The position numbers and the translations under genes were made by a program. Under the pieces are notes generated by a model. That model saw only the letters and a list, made by a program, of their open reading frames with translations. It searched no databases and had not been told where the DNA came from. This document shows, piece by piece, positions 8,431 through 16,234 of a DNA stretch of 64,000 nucleotides. The stretch lies in contig JAJFVD010000012.1 of the NCBI GenBank assembly GCA_021371955.1, forward strand, positions 372,001-436,000, in the 5' to 3' direction. This stretch comes from Bacteroidales bacterium (lineage in GTDB: Bacteria; Bacteroidota; Bacteroidia; Bacteroidales; UBA932). The first letter of the stretch is position 1, and every line of letters begins with the position of its first letter.

Positions 8431-8464
8431 AAATAAAATTTGCAGGGTGCAAATAAAGTTTGCA
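8431..8464. promoter_or_regulatory. Paired 14-bp direct repeats, candidate enhancer for the adjacent activator
   Basis: AAATAAAATTTGCA (8431-8444) and AAATAAAGTTTGCA (8451-8464) match at 13 of 14 positions and start exactly 20 bases apart, about two helical turns. They overlap a palindrome (TTTGCA-GGG-TGCAAA, 8439-8453). The pair lies about 170-200 bases upstream of the predicted sigma54 start site and directly after the activator gene. Binding by the response regulator is inferred. Confidence 0.45.
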
Positions 8465-8485
8465 ACCCGGGTTTAGCGGCACAAA

Positions 8486-9898
8486 TTAATTGTTTTCCCT
8501 GAGTTTGTATTTTTCCATCCGTTCGTGGAGCATGACTCTGGATATTCCCAACAGCTTTGCCGCCTGGAGCTGATTCCCGGAAGATTTTGTTAATGCCCAC
8601 TGCAACAAATCCTTTTCAAACTCTTCAATAGCGAGCTTATAAATCTCACCCTCGCTGGCTACTATTTGCTGATTGAGATATGCAAAAAGCTTTGTCCTTT
8701 CGTTTGTGTTCTGAATAACAGGTTTTTCAATTCCTTCAAACAGAAGATCGGGGCTTATGATATTACCTTTTGCAAGTATTATTGCACGTTTTATCACATT
8801 CTCCAGTTCCCGGATGTTACCGGGCCAGTGGTAATCTGTAAGGCGTTGCATCGACTCCGGAGGAAGTGAAAGATTTTCGTTTCTGGACCCTCTGGAATGT
8901 TTTACCAGAAAATGCTGAGTGAGCAGCGGGATGTCATCTTTCCTCATCCTCAAAGGAGGCAGGGAAATGGTAATAACCTTGAGTCTGTAATATAAATCTT
9001 CCCGGAAAGCCTTGCTGATAATGTCATTTTCGAGGTTGCGGTTGGTTGCGGCCACAATTCTGGAATCGACCTTAATAGCTTTTGTGCTGCCGAGACGCTC
9101 TATTGTTCCCTCCTGAAGGACCCTGAGAAGCTTTGCCTGAAGGGAAAGGCTCATATCGCCTATTTCGTCCAGGAAAAGGGTGCCTCCGTTGGCTTCTTCG
9201 AATTTCCCGGACTTTTGTTTTTCGGCTCCGGTAAAAGCTCCTTTCTCGTAACCGAAAAGTTCACTTTCCAGAAGCGGCTCCGGACTTGCGGCACAATTAA
9301 TGGCAATAAAGGGTTTGTTTGCCCGGTCGCTGTATTTGTGAATGGCTCTGGCCACAAGCTCTTTTCCGGTTCCGCTTTCTCCCACAATGAGTATGCTTGC
9401 ATCGCTTGTCGCCACCCTGCCAATAAGTTTAAATACTTCCTTAATAGCATTGCTTTCGCCTACTATTGTCTCTTCCCGGTTGAATGGGGCAGTCTTTCTC
9501 CTGTGAGGATCTTCGGCCGGTTTTACTTCTTCTGTACTGGAATTTTTAAGCGCATCTTCAATTATAAATATGAGCCGGGGAATGTCGAAAGGTTTTTCAA
9601 CATATTCATATGCTCCGTATTTCATAGCCTTTATAACCCGGTCGCCGGAACCATAGGCTGTTATTATAATTACCGGAGTTTTTGGAGATAGTTCCTTTAT
9701 CTCTTTTAATACCTGAATACCATCTTTGCCGGGCATTTCAATGTCCAGAATCACCAGATTCGGCTTCTCTTTGTTGAAGACTGCAATTGCTTCGTCGGCA
9801 TTGCCTGCTTCTGATATTTTATAGTTGGACGAGTTAAACAGTTTCTTGAATGAGTACCTGACGCTTTGCTCGTCGTCGACAATAAGTAATTTATGCAT
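8486..9898 (-). CDS. Sigma54-dependent response regulator (NtrC family)
   Basis: A 470-residue transcription activator. The receiver domain spans about 1-120, with acidic pocket D8/D9, phospho-acceptor D52 in LVILDIEMPG and the conserved Lys in EKPFD. The AAA+ sigma54-interaction domain spans about 140-375, with Walker A GESGTGKE, the sigma54-contacting loop GAFTGAEKQ, Walker B GGTLFLDEIGD and an arginine-finger region. A Fis-type helix-turn-helix is at the C terminus (QLQAAKLLGISRVMLHERM). The intact GAFTGA shows it activates RNA polymerase with sigma54. The partner kinase gene is 21 bases upstream in the same operon. The nearby sigma54 promoter at 8272-8288 is the obvious target. Confidence 0.95.
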   Translation of the reverse strand: MHKLLIVDDEQSVRYSFKKLFNSSNYKISEAGNADEAIAVFNKEKPNLVILDIEMPGKDGIQVLKEIKELSPKTPVIIITAYGSGDRVIKAMKYGAYEYVEKPFDIPRLIFIIEDALKNSSTEEVKPAEDPHRRKTAPFNREETIVGESNAIKEVFKLIGRVATSDASILIVGESGTGKELVARAIHKYSDRANKPFIAINCAASPEPLLESELFGYEKGAFTGAEKQKSGKFEEANGGTLFLDEIGDMSLSLQAKLLRVLQEGTIERLGSTKAIKVDSRIVAATNRNLENDIISKAFREDLYYRLKVITISLPPLRMRKDDIPLLTQHFLVKHSRGSRNENLSLPPESMQRLTDYHWPGNIRELENVIKRAIILAKGNIISPDLLFEGIEKPVIQNTNERTKLFAYLNQQIVASEGEIYKLAIEEFEKDLLQWALTKSSGNQLQAAKLLGISRVMLHERMEKYKLRENN

Positions 9899-9919
9899 AT
9901 GAAAAGTCGGGTATGTCAG

Positions 9920-11428
9920 TTAATTTATAATTGGTAAATAAAATGTGAAAACAGCTCCGGAACCATCGGATTTGTTTCCTGCAGCAATCCAGCCACCATG
10001 AGAACCTGCAATACTTTGAGAAATTGAGAGTCCAATTCCAACGCCCTGGTCGGTTCCCTTAATAAATGGCTCAAAAAGAGTTTTCATTATGGCTTCCGGA
10101 ATCCCCGGGCCGGAATCGCTAAAGTCTATTTTTATGAAATCCCGCTTCTCTTCCGGGTTGTTTATATCTGCCTCCCGCACTACTCCTGCATCAATGGACA
10201 GTTCCCCGCCATTGGGCATTACCTCTACAGCATTCAGTATTATGTTCATGAAAACCTGCTTCAGATGGCCGGCGTCTGCCATAACGTGCCACTTGCATTT
10301 TGTTGTATTATTGTTAATTATAATATTGCTTTTTACTAAACGGGGTTTGAAAAGCTGAATAACCTCGGCGAGACACTCGGTAGGACTGATATCTGCGAAA
10401 ACAGGGTCGTTTGGCTTGGCAAAGCGAAGGAAGTCTTTCGTAAAATTATCTATCCGGTCAATCTCTTTAGAGATGATATCCAAATCTTCCCTGACGGAAA
10501 CCGGTGTGTTTTGTTCTTCCCGTATTGAATAGACAAGCATTTTAATAGCAGCAAGAGGGTTGCGTATTTCGTGAGCAATCGTCGGAGCTATTTTCCCAAG
10601 GTTCGCAAATTTATTTGAATACTGCAGAAGTTCCTTATTCCTGGATAAATCTTCGTTTGTCCTGTTGAATTTTTCTATCAACTCTTTAATGCTCTCCCCA
10701 AGTTCGTCCAGTTCTGTTCCGTGCGGGAGTTTAATGTGCTCGAAAACAGCACCTCCGGAAGACCCGCGGACTTTAAGCACAAGCTGGTTTATAGGGCTGA
10801 AAAGCATTCTAGAGAGGAGCCAGCCGAGTAATATTCCGGCCACAATTCCGCCAATACCCATCGATATTAAAATTAACAATATTAAGGAGTTTGTTCTTGC
10901 AAGTTCCAGTTCGTGCAAATTTTCGGCCTGTTTGTTTATGTTGATAAATTCATTGCATTTGAGCTGAATGGTACCCAAAAGTTCCTGAGCAGAGTGAATT
11001 AAAAGAGCGTTTACTTTGCTTATTTCCGAATTTTTAAGGAGAGAAACTGCCAAAAGAATATTTTGTTCGTAGTTTGAAAAAAGGGCGGAAATTTGCTGAA
11101 TCAAAACATCTTCTTCCGGGGTATTTGAACTTTCGCGTGCACGTTCCAGATAAATGACAAATCTTGCCTGCTGATGCCGGAGCGAATCGAGCCAGAAATC
11201 CGATTTGTTGTTAAGATATATATAGTTCAATCCCTTGATGGCAGTTAATTCAATCTCCATATCCTTGGCATCGTTAACGCTGATGCGGGTAGATTCGATA
11301 TACTTTTCCGTTTCTTTCTGAAGGTCGTATGTGTATGCAATTACCAGAAACACACCTCCCATTGCAATGGCAAGCGAGAGCAACACCCATATAAAGATGC
11401 GGTAATTAAAGAATGGTTTTATTATCAA
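9920..11428 (-). CDS. Membrane sensor histidine kinase, partner of the NtrC-type regulator
   Basis: A 502-residue kinase. Two transmembrane helices (about 9-29 and 180-205) bracket an all-helical periplasmic sensor of about 150 residues. Next come a HAMP linker, a HisKA domain with the phospho-acceptor His in IAHEIRNPLAAIKM, and an ATPase domain with N box NIILNAVEVM, G1 DSGPGIP and G2 GVGIGLSISQSI. The layout resembles NtrB/AtoS-type kinases that pair with sigma54 activators. It is the first gene of a two-gene operon. The signal is unknown; the position beside peptidoglycan enzymes suggests an envelope stress cue. Confidence 0.93.
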   Translation of the reverse strand: MIIKPFFNYRIFIWVLLSLAIAMGGVFLVIAYTYDLQKETEKYIESTRISVNDAKDMEIELTAIKGLNYIYLNNKSDFWLDSLRHQQARFVIYLERARESSNTPEEDVLIQQISALFSNYEQNILLAVSLLKNSEISKVNALLIHSAQELLGTIQLKCNEFININKQAENLHELELARTNSLILLILISMGIGGIVAGILLGWLLSRMLFSPINQLVLKVRGSSGGAVFEHIKLPHGTELDELGESIKELIEKFNRTNEDLSRNKELLQYSNKFANLGKIAPTIAHEIRNPLAAIKMLVYSIREEQNTPVSVREDLDIISKEIDRIDNFTKDFLRFAKPNDPVFADISPTECLAEVIQLFKPRLVKSNIIINNNTTKCKWHVMADAGHLKQVFMNIILNAVEVMPNGGELSIDAGVVREADINNPEEKRDFIKIDFSDSGPGIPEAIMKTLFEPFIKGTDQGVGIGLSISQSIAGSHGGWIAAGNKSDGSGAVFTFYLPIIN

Positions 11429-11521
11429 ATCTCAAGGTTTATTAAAGAGAGATTAATTACTAAAAGTACAAATATTTTTAGAATGAAGTTCAAAAGACTT
11501 TATATAATCACACTCCTTTTC

Positions 11522-11529
11522 TACCTTTG
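11522..11529 (+). promoter_or_regulatory. -7 element upstream of the FkbM methyltransferase gene
   Basis: TACCTTTG, an exact Bacteroidota -7 element, ends 20 bases before the ATG at 11550. The -33 region is AT-rich but lacks TTTG. Confidence 0.5.
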
Positions 11530-11549
11530 AAAACTTTAATACAGAATAA

Positions 11550-12389
11550 ATGCAAAAGATAAAACCTTTCAAGATTTTCAAAACCCTGTTGAATCATGCA
11601 CTTATAGCTAAAGAATCGGGTTATCCCAAAAAACAAAAACTCGAAATCCTGAAAATTCTCAACAGTTTATACCTAAAGTCAATCTTCTCCGGGAAAAAGC
11701 AGGAGGTCACTCAGAAGATATTTGGTTATAAGGTTACCGCATATGATTACAGTAATATATTATATCTCTTTAAAGAGGTCTTTCTTTCGAAGGAATATTA
11801 TTTTCAGTCGGAAAAGCCAAATCCTGCAATTATCGATTGCGGTGCAAATATAGGTATGGCTGTTTTATATTTTAAATTTATGTATCCAGATTGTTCGGTT
11901 ACAGCTTTTGAACCCAATCCGCTTGCTTTTTACCTGCTTAATAAAAACGTTACCCAAAACAACCTGACTAATGTTGAATTAAGAAATGTGGGACTGTCCA
12001 ACAGAGACGGCTCGATTGAGTTTTTTACAAAGGGCAGGCAGGGAATGTTAGTTGCCTCAATCATAAAGGAGAGGGGAGGAGACGACTGCATAAGCATCCA
12101 GTCACAAAAAATGTCCGACTTCATTAAAGACAATAAGTTCGATTTGTTGAAAATGGATATTGAAGGAGCAGAGACCGAAGTTTTGGAAGATTTGATTTTG
12201 GCAGATAAAATAAAAAATATATCGGCATTTATAATTGAATATCACCACAGAATTGACCGGAATAAAACTTCTATGACCGATTTTATAAGGCCTTTCGAAG
12301 AGCGCGGATACGGATATAACATAAAAACATCATTTCATAAGTTACGCAGTTTCCAGGATGTTTTGCTTTATTTCTTCAGGGAAGATTAA
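11550..12389 (+). CDS. FkbM-family SAM-dependent methyltransferase
   Basis: A 279-residue protein with a Rossmann methyltransferase core. Motif I is IIDCGANIGMAVLYF (near residue 92), followed by the acidic motif II region VTAFEPNPLAFYLL, then DLLKMDIEGAETEVLEDL, the signature of the FkbM family. Members O-methylate sugars or small metabolites, often in surface polysaccharide or glycan pathways. The N-terminal 80 residues are family-variable. It stands alone with its own promoter-like element and no glycan genes nearby, so the substrate is unknown. Confidence 0.88.
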   Translation: MQKIKPFKIFKTLLNHALIAKESGYPKKQKLEILKILNSLYLKSIFSGKKQEVTQKIFGYKVTAYDYSNILYLFKEVFLSKEYYFQSEKPNPAIIDCGANIGMAVLYFKFMYPDCSVTAFEPNPLAFYLLNKNVTQNNLTNVELRNVGLSNRDGSIEFFTKGRQGMLVASIIKERGGDDCISIQSQKMSDFIKDNKFDLLKMDIEGAETEVLEDLILADKIKNISAFIIEYHHRIDRNKTSMTDFIRPFEERGYGYNIKTSFHKLRSFQDVLLYFFRED

Positions 12390-12481
12390 TCGCTTTAGCG
12401 TGATTATAAACTAATCACGTGTATTTATATTGATAATGGCAGAAACATTATTACATTTAGTATAATTAAAAATCTGTAATT

Positions 12482-13144
12482 ATGAAAAAGCGAATCGTAT
12501 TGGTGTTATTGTCAATGTTTGCATGCGTCTCTTTAGTATCTGCACAAAACGATACAACAAAGAAAAGCGTTTCACAGGCAGACACAACTAACCTTCTGGC
12601 AGATTTAACTGCTCAGGAAGATCAGAAACCCCAGGAACTTTTGCCTGAGAAAATGCTTGTTACGCAGCGGTTGCTTTGGGGGCATAAAGGGTTGATGAGG
12701 AATTTCAGCAGGTTTGAATTAACCCCGGACGAGCGGGCAAGGGAGCTCAAAATTCGCAGGACAATGCTTGTGGCGCATCAGGTAGTGGGGTTTGCGACAC
12801 TGGGTTGCATGATTGCCCAGGGTTTTGTGGGGAGCAGTTTATACAATGGCAATATGAACAAAGCAGACCTTCACGAGAGCCTTGCAGGAGCAATTAATAT
12901 AGGGTATTTCACTACGGCAGGTCTGGCACTTTTTGCACCGCCAAAAATGTTGAATGAACGAAAGGGATACAGCAGCATTAAAGTTCATAAGATACTTGCG
13001 GTTGTGCATCTTACCAGCATGATAGCTACAAATATTCTGGCAGGTTCTCTGGAATCCAACCCTAAGCTCAAACCATATCACAGGGCAGCGGCTTTTACAG
13101 CATTCGGTTCGTTTGCGGCAGCAATGATTATTATTAAATTTTAA
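12482..13144 (+). CDS. Cytochrome b561-like integral membrane protein
   Basis: A 220-residue protein with a signal-like N terminus (1-21, VSAQ), a polar segment to about residue 95, then four hydrophobic helices. Histidines are placed as in b-type cytochromes: one in helix 1 (MLVAHQVVGFATLG), one near the loop (LHESLAGAI), a pair in helix 3 (SIKVHKILAVVHLTSMI) and one before helix 4 (KPYHRAAAFTAF). The YceI-domain gene follows by 11 bases. In Enterobacteria a b561 gene (yceJ) precedes yceI in the same way, which supports the call. Haem binding is inferred, not shown; a fold without haem is possible. Confidence 0.6.
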   Translation: MKKRIVLVLLSMFACVSLVSAQNDTTKKSVSQADTTNLLADLTAQEDQKPQELLPEKMLVTQRLLWGHKGLMRNFSRFELTPDERARELKIRRTMLVAHQVVGFATLGCMIAQGFVGSSLYNGNMNKADLHESLAGAINIGYFTTAGLALFAPPKMLNERKGYSSIKVHKILAVVHLTSMIATNILAGSLESNPKLKPYHRAAAFTAFGSFAAAMIIIKF

Positions 13145-13155
13145 ATTTCCCGAAG

Positions 13156-13734
13156 ATGAAATCTGACAGATTTAAATATATAAAGCAACTGACTATTCTG
13201 GTTGTTTTATGGCTTTGTGCAATGCCGGCAATAGCTCAGGACGGAACAAACGTTAAGGTATTTGCCGATAAGAAAAATACATCCGTAACATATGCAATGA
13301 GCCACGCACTTCACGACTGGGACGGAACCAGCAGGGATGTTAACTCGGTTATCATTTTTAATAAGGAAGCTCAAAGAATATCAAGCGTGGCTGTACTCAT
13401 TAAATTGTCATCGTTTGACAGCAAGAACGCAAACAGGGATTCTCATATGATTGAGGTACTCGATGGCATAAAATTTCCGCAGATATCATTTGGCAGCACA
13501 TCGGTAACTCAAGAAGGAATGACCCTAAATGTGGCCGGGAACCTTACATTTCACGGTATAACACATCCCATTTCATTCAAGGCAACACAAAAAAGAAGCG
13601 GAAATCAGATTATAGTAAGCGGCGATTTTGAAATAAAAATGACCGACTATTCTGTTGATCCGCCTTCTTTAATGGGTATTTCATGCAAGGACTGGATAAA
13701 ACTGGCATTTACTGCCGTTTATAACCTTCCATAA
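13156..13734 (+). CDS. YceI-family periplasmic lipocalin-like protein
   Basis: A 192-residue protein with a signal peptide (about 1-28, PAIAQ) followed by a single YceI domain. The beta-barrel signatures VTYAMSHALHDWDGTSRDV, FDSKNANRDSHMIEVLDGIKFPQISF and LTFHGITHPISFKA are all present. YceI proteins bind isoprenoid-like lipids (polyprenyl chains, in structures of homologues) in the periplasm. It is probably co-transcribed with the b561-like gene 11 bases upstream, a pairing that hints at electron transfer to or from a quinone-like ligand. Confidence 0.9.
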   Translation: MKSDRFKYIKQLTILVVLWLCAMPAIAQDGTNVKVFADKKNTSVTYAMSHALHDWDGTSRDVNSVIIFNKEAQRISSVAVLIKLSSFDSKNANRDSHMIEVLDGIKFPQISFGSTSVTQEGMTLNVAGNLTFHGITHPISFKATQKRSGNQIIVSGDFEIKMTDYSVDPPSLMGISCKDWIKLAFTAVYNLP

Positions 13735-13751
13735 CCTGCGGCTAAAGAAAT

Positions 13752-14858
13752 TCAGAGTTCGCCAATTCTATCGTACATTTTCCTGAAAGCGTTCCATGGA
13801 GTGTTTTCTCCTGATTTTTCATCTATGGTTCTTCCATAGAAACCATCAAGAAATACACCCACTCCCGACCATACGGTATGCATAACGCCAAGAAAACGCG
13901 GGCTCATCTGCTTAGAAGAATTCTGTCTGAAACGAACCATGTCTTCCACCTGCATCACTGCACTTCTGGGATTTCTCCACGGGCATGTCATTACGGACAG
14001 TCCTTTCATTGCAAAGTATGCAGCAGTAAGATCGGGGCGTTCGTAGTGCCAGTCGCAGATAACAACATCTTTGGGAATCATGTCGATTGCCCTGTGGGTA
14101 TTTATATAGCTTCCTTCCCAGCGTCCAAGACCAATTGTTCTCCCGTCGAGAAGCCGGTCTCCCCACATCCACATTTTACGCCCTTTTAAAGCCAGATGGT
14201 CACGGATAGTATGAACTTCACCGGCAAAAAGTTCGGCTTTGTCCCTTCCTGCGCAACGCGGACATTTGTCGTTCCCTAAGTCAAATACCTCATCCATTCC
14301 GGCGTGAAATGCTTCGGAATCGAAAACATCACAAATCTCGTCCACCACATCAAAGACAACGGTATGAACATCCGGATGCAAGGGGCAGTAGCTCTTCATG
14401 TTGAATCCGTTCATTACAACTTTGGTTGTATCTGGTACTTTTGGCATTGGAGTTTCGTCAAACTGAGGATACACTTTTAAAAGTTTACCGGGTCCTCTGC
14501 TTCCGGACTGGTGGCCAAGAAGGTCAATGAGCGGAATTACTTTGATATTATTCTCCCTGCACACTTTTAATATTTTCCTGACTTCCCTTTTCGAAAGGGC
14601 AAGAGTATCAATAAGTTCAGGGTGACTCTTGAACTTGTATTTGTATTCGACTCTTAAAACCAGAGTGTTTACGTTTCTGGGAGCAAGCTCTGTTTTAATG
14701 AAATTTATAAACTCATCAAGATTGTCGGGAGATGGCAGGGCAATGCAAAAACCTCTCAATGGCAATAGAGTGTCAAGTTTATTCTGGCCACAGGCAGAAT
14801 AGCTTGTGGAAGCAATCAATAGAAGCGAAACCAGAATTCCGATTACAAGTTTTTTCAT
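13752..14858 (-). CDS. Exported GH20-like glycoside hydrolase
   Basis: A 368-residue protein with a signal peptide (about 1-24). The TIM-barrel region carries hallmarks of family 20 beta-hexosaminidases: an N-terminal strand motif NTLVLRVEYKY, VIPLIDLLGHQ in the usual place of PEIDxPGH, and the catalytic Asp-Glu pair in FHAGMDEVF. Later come KMWMWGDRLL, VICDWHY and LGVMHTVWSG with aromatic residues of the sugar pocket. It lacks the usual N-terminal GH20b domain and is shorter than classical enzymes. Probable role: release of terminal hexosamines outside the inner membrane. Catalysis is likely but the substrate is unproven. Confidence 0.8.
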   Translation of the reverse strand: MKKLVIGILVSLLLIASTSYSACGQNKLDTLLPLRGFCIALPSPDNLDEFINFIKTELAPRNVNTLVLRVEYKYKFKSHPELIDTLALSKREVRKILKVCRENNIKVIPLIDLLGHQSGSRGPGKLLKVYPQFDETPMPKVPDTTKVVMNGFNMKSYCPLHPDVHTVVFDVVDEICDVFDSEAFHAGMDEVFDLGNDKCPRCAGRDKAELFAGEVHTIRDHLALKGRKMWMWGDRLLDGRTIGLGRWEGSYINTHRAIDMIPKDVVICDWHYERPDLTAAYFAMKGLSVMTCPWRNPRSAVMQVEDMVRFRQNSSKQMSPRFLGVMHTVWSGVGVFLDGFYGRTIDEKSGENTPWNAFRKMYDRIGEL

Positions 14859-14919
14859 ATTGGCTCGAGTTTAGGTGAAGAATTATAGTACAATATTAAG
14901 TTTATTTTTCTACAATTTG

Positions 14920-14927
14920 TACATTTG
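14920..14927 (+). promoter_or_regulatory. -7 element upstream of the threonine synthase gene
   Basis: TACATTTG matches TANNTTTG and ends 34 bases before the ATG at 14962. No clear -33 TTTG. Confidence 0.4.
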
Positions 14928-14961
14928 AATAATCGCACATTACCCCTATAATTTTTTTTAA

Positions 14962-16170
14962 ATGAAAAAGGGAATAAAGCTTGTTTCTACAATAACAAAT
15001 CTCGAATATTCCTTTGACAGGATAGAGGAATTTGCAGATAACGGAGAGTCACTTGAGGTTCGAATTGACGGACTGGAAAATGCAGGAATTAAGGCCGGTA
15101 AAAATCTATGGGAGAGGTTTAGCGATTTTCTTCCTTTTTCGGATATTGATGAATCTGTTTCTCTGGGAGAAGGAAACACGGCTCTCATAAAAGCAGAAAA
15201 AAAACTTCTCGATTTTGTGGGGCTGGATAACCTGTATATTAAGAACGAGACTCAGAATCCCACATGGAGCTTCAAGGACAGGGGCTCATTTGCCTGTATT
15301 GCAATGGCCAAAGAGATGGGCGAAGATGTAAGCGCGACAATTTCCACAGGAAACATGGGGAGTTCAATCTCTGCCTATGGAGCAAAGGCCGGAATTAAAA
15401 TAATTGTATTTGTACCGGAATTCACTCCTAAAGAAAAAGTTATGTCAATGGGTATTCACGGGGCAACAGTTATGAAAATCATAGCTCCAGACTACTCGGA
15501 TATGAAAAAGCAGATTCTGAGCCTGGCAAAAAAAATGAATTTGAGAATTGTCTCCGGCAACGGCCCTTTTCGCGTTGAAGGATATAAGCTCGCCTCTTTT
15601 GAAATGTTTGAGCAGATGAATGGTGAGGTTCCGGATTACATAGCCGTCCCAACTTCGGCGTGCGGGCACATAAGGGGTATCTTTAAGGGTTATAAGGAAC
15701 TGTTTGTTGCAGGAATTATCAGTAAAATTCCAAAAATGATAATAGTCCAGGCAATGAATAACAGCCCTATTGTGAGTGCAATAAAAGAGGGGAAGAAACA
15801 TGTTGTCCCATTTTCAAATTTCCACACTGTTGCCGAAGCCATTACATCCGGAAACCCCATGGGCGGCGACGAAATCATAGAAAAGGCATATAAATACGGC
15901 TGGCTGGCAGAGAGTGTTACCGAAGATGAGATAATTGATTCTCAGAAACTGCTGGCAGAATCGGGTTATTTTGTTGAGCCGGCATCGGCAACTCCTCTTT
16001 ATGCAATAAAAAAGCTAAGAGAATCGGGGAAAATAGAAAAAACAGCAACCGTTGTGACAATTCTCACCGGCTCGGGACTAAAAGACATGAAAGTTTTACG
16101 ATATCATAAATTCAATGTCACGCTCGTCAATGTGATTGATGTTGAAAATGCTTTGTCAAATGTGAAATAG
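14962..16170 (+). CDS. thrC: Threonine synthase
   Basis: A 402-residue fold-type II PLP enzyme converting O-phosphohomoserine to threonine in the cytoplasm. The PLP lysine is in TWSFKDRGSFA (near residue 107). The phosphate-binding region is ISTGNMGSSISAYGAKAGI, and the C-terminal cofactor-ring region is TILTGSGLKDM, followed by a short extension. The protein has the archaeal/plant-like short layout. Related synthases such as cysteate synthase share these motifs, so the substrate is likely but not certain. No hom or thrB lies next to it; the gene appears to be transcribed alone. Confidence 0.85.
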   Translation: MKKGIKLVSTITNLEYSFDRIEEFADNGESLEVRIDGLENAGIKAGKNLWERFSDFLPFSDIDESVSLGEGNTALIKAEKKLLDFVGLDNLYIKNETQNPTWSFKDRGSFACIAMAKEMGEDVSATISTGNMGSSISAYGAKAGIKIIVFVPEFTPKEKVMSMGIHGATVMKIIAPDYSDMKKQILSLAKKMNLRIVSGNGPFRVEGYKLASFEMFEQMNGEVPDYIAVPTSACGHIRGIFKGYKELFVAGIISKIPKMIIVQAMNNSPIVSAIKEGKKHVVPFSNFHTVAEAITSGNPMGGDEIIEKAYKYGWLAESVTEDEIIDSQKLLAESGYFVEPASATPLYAIKKLRESGKIEKTATVVTILTGSGLKDMKVLRYHKFNVTLVNVIDVENALSNVK

Positions 16171-16234
16171 CATTCCTCAATTTTGAGTGTCCTCTCGACT
16201 TTTTTACGTACTTTCGCGGCCTAAAATTTATTGA

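Noticed and set aside
9215..9691. Open frame of 158 codons opposite the NtrC-type regulator
   Set aside because: Lies entirely within a strongly conserved gene on the other strand.
12437..12462. TGGCAGAAACATTAT as a sigma54 promoter for the b561-like gene
   Set aside because: No GC at the -12 position.
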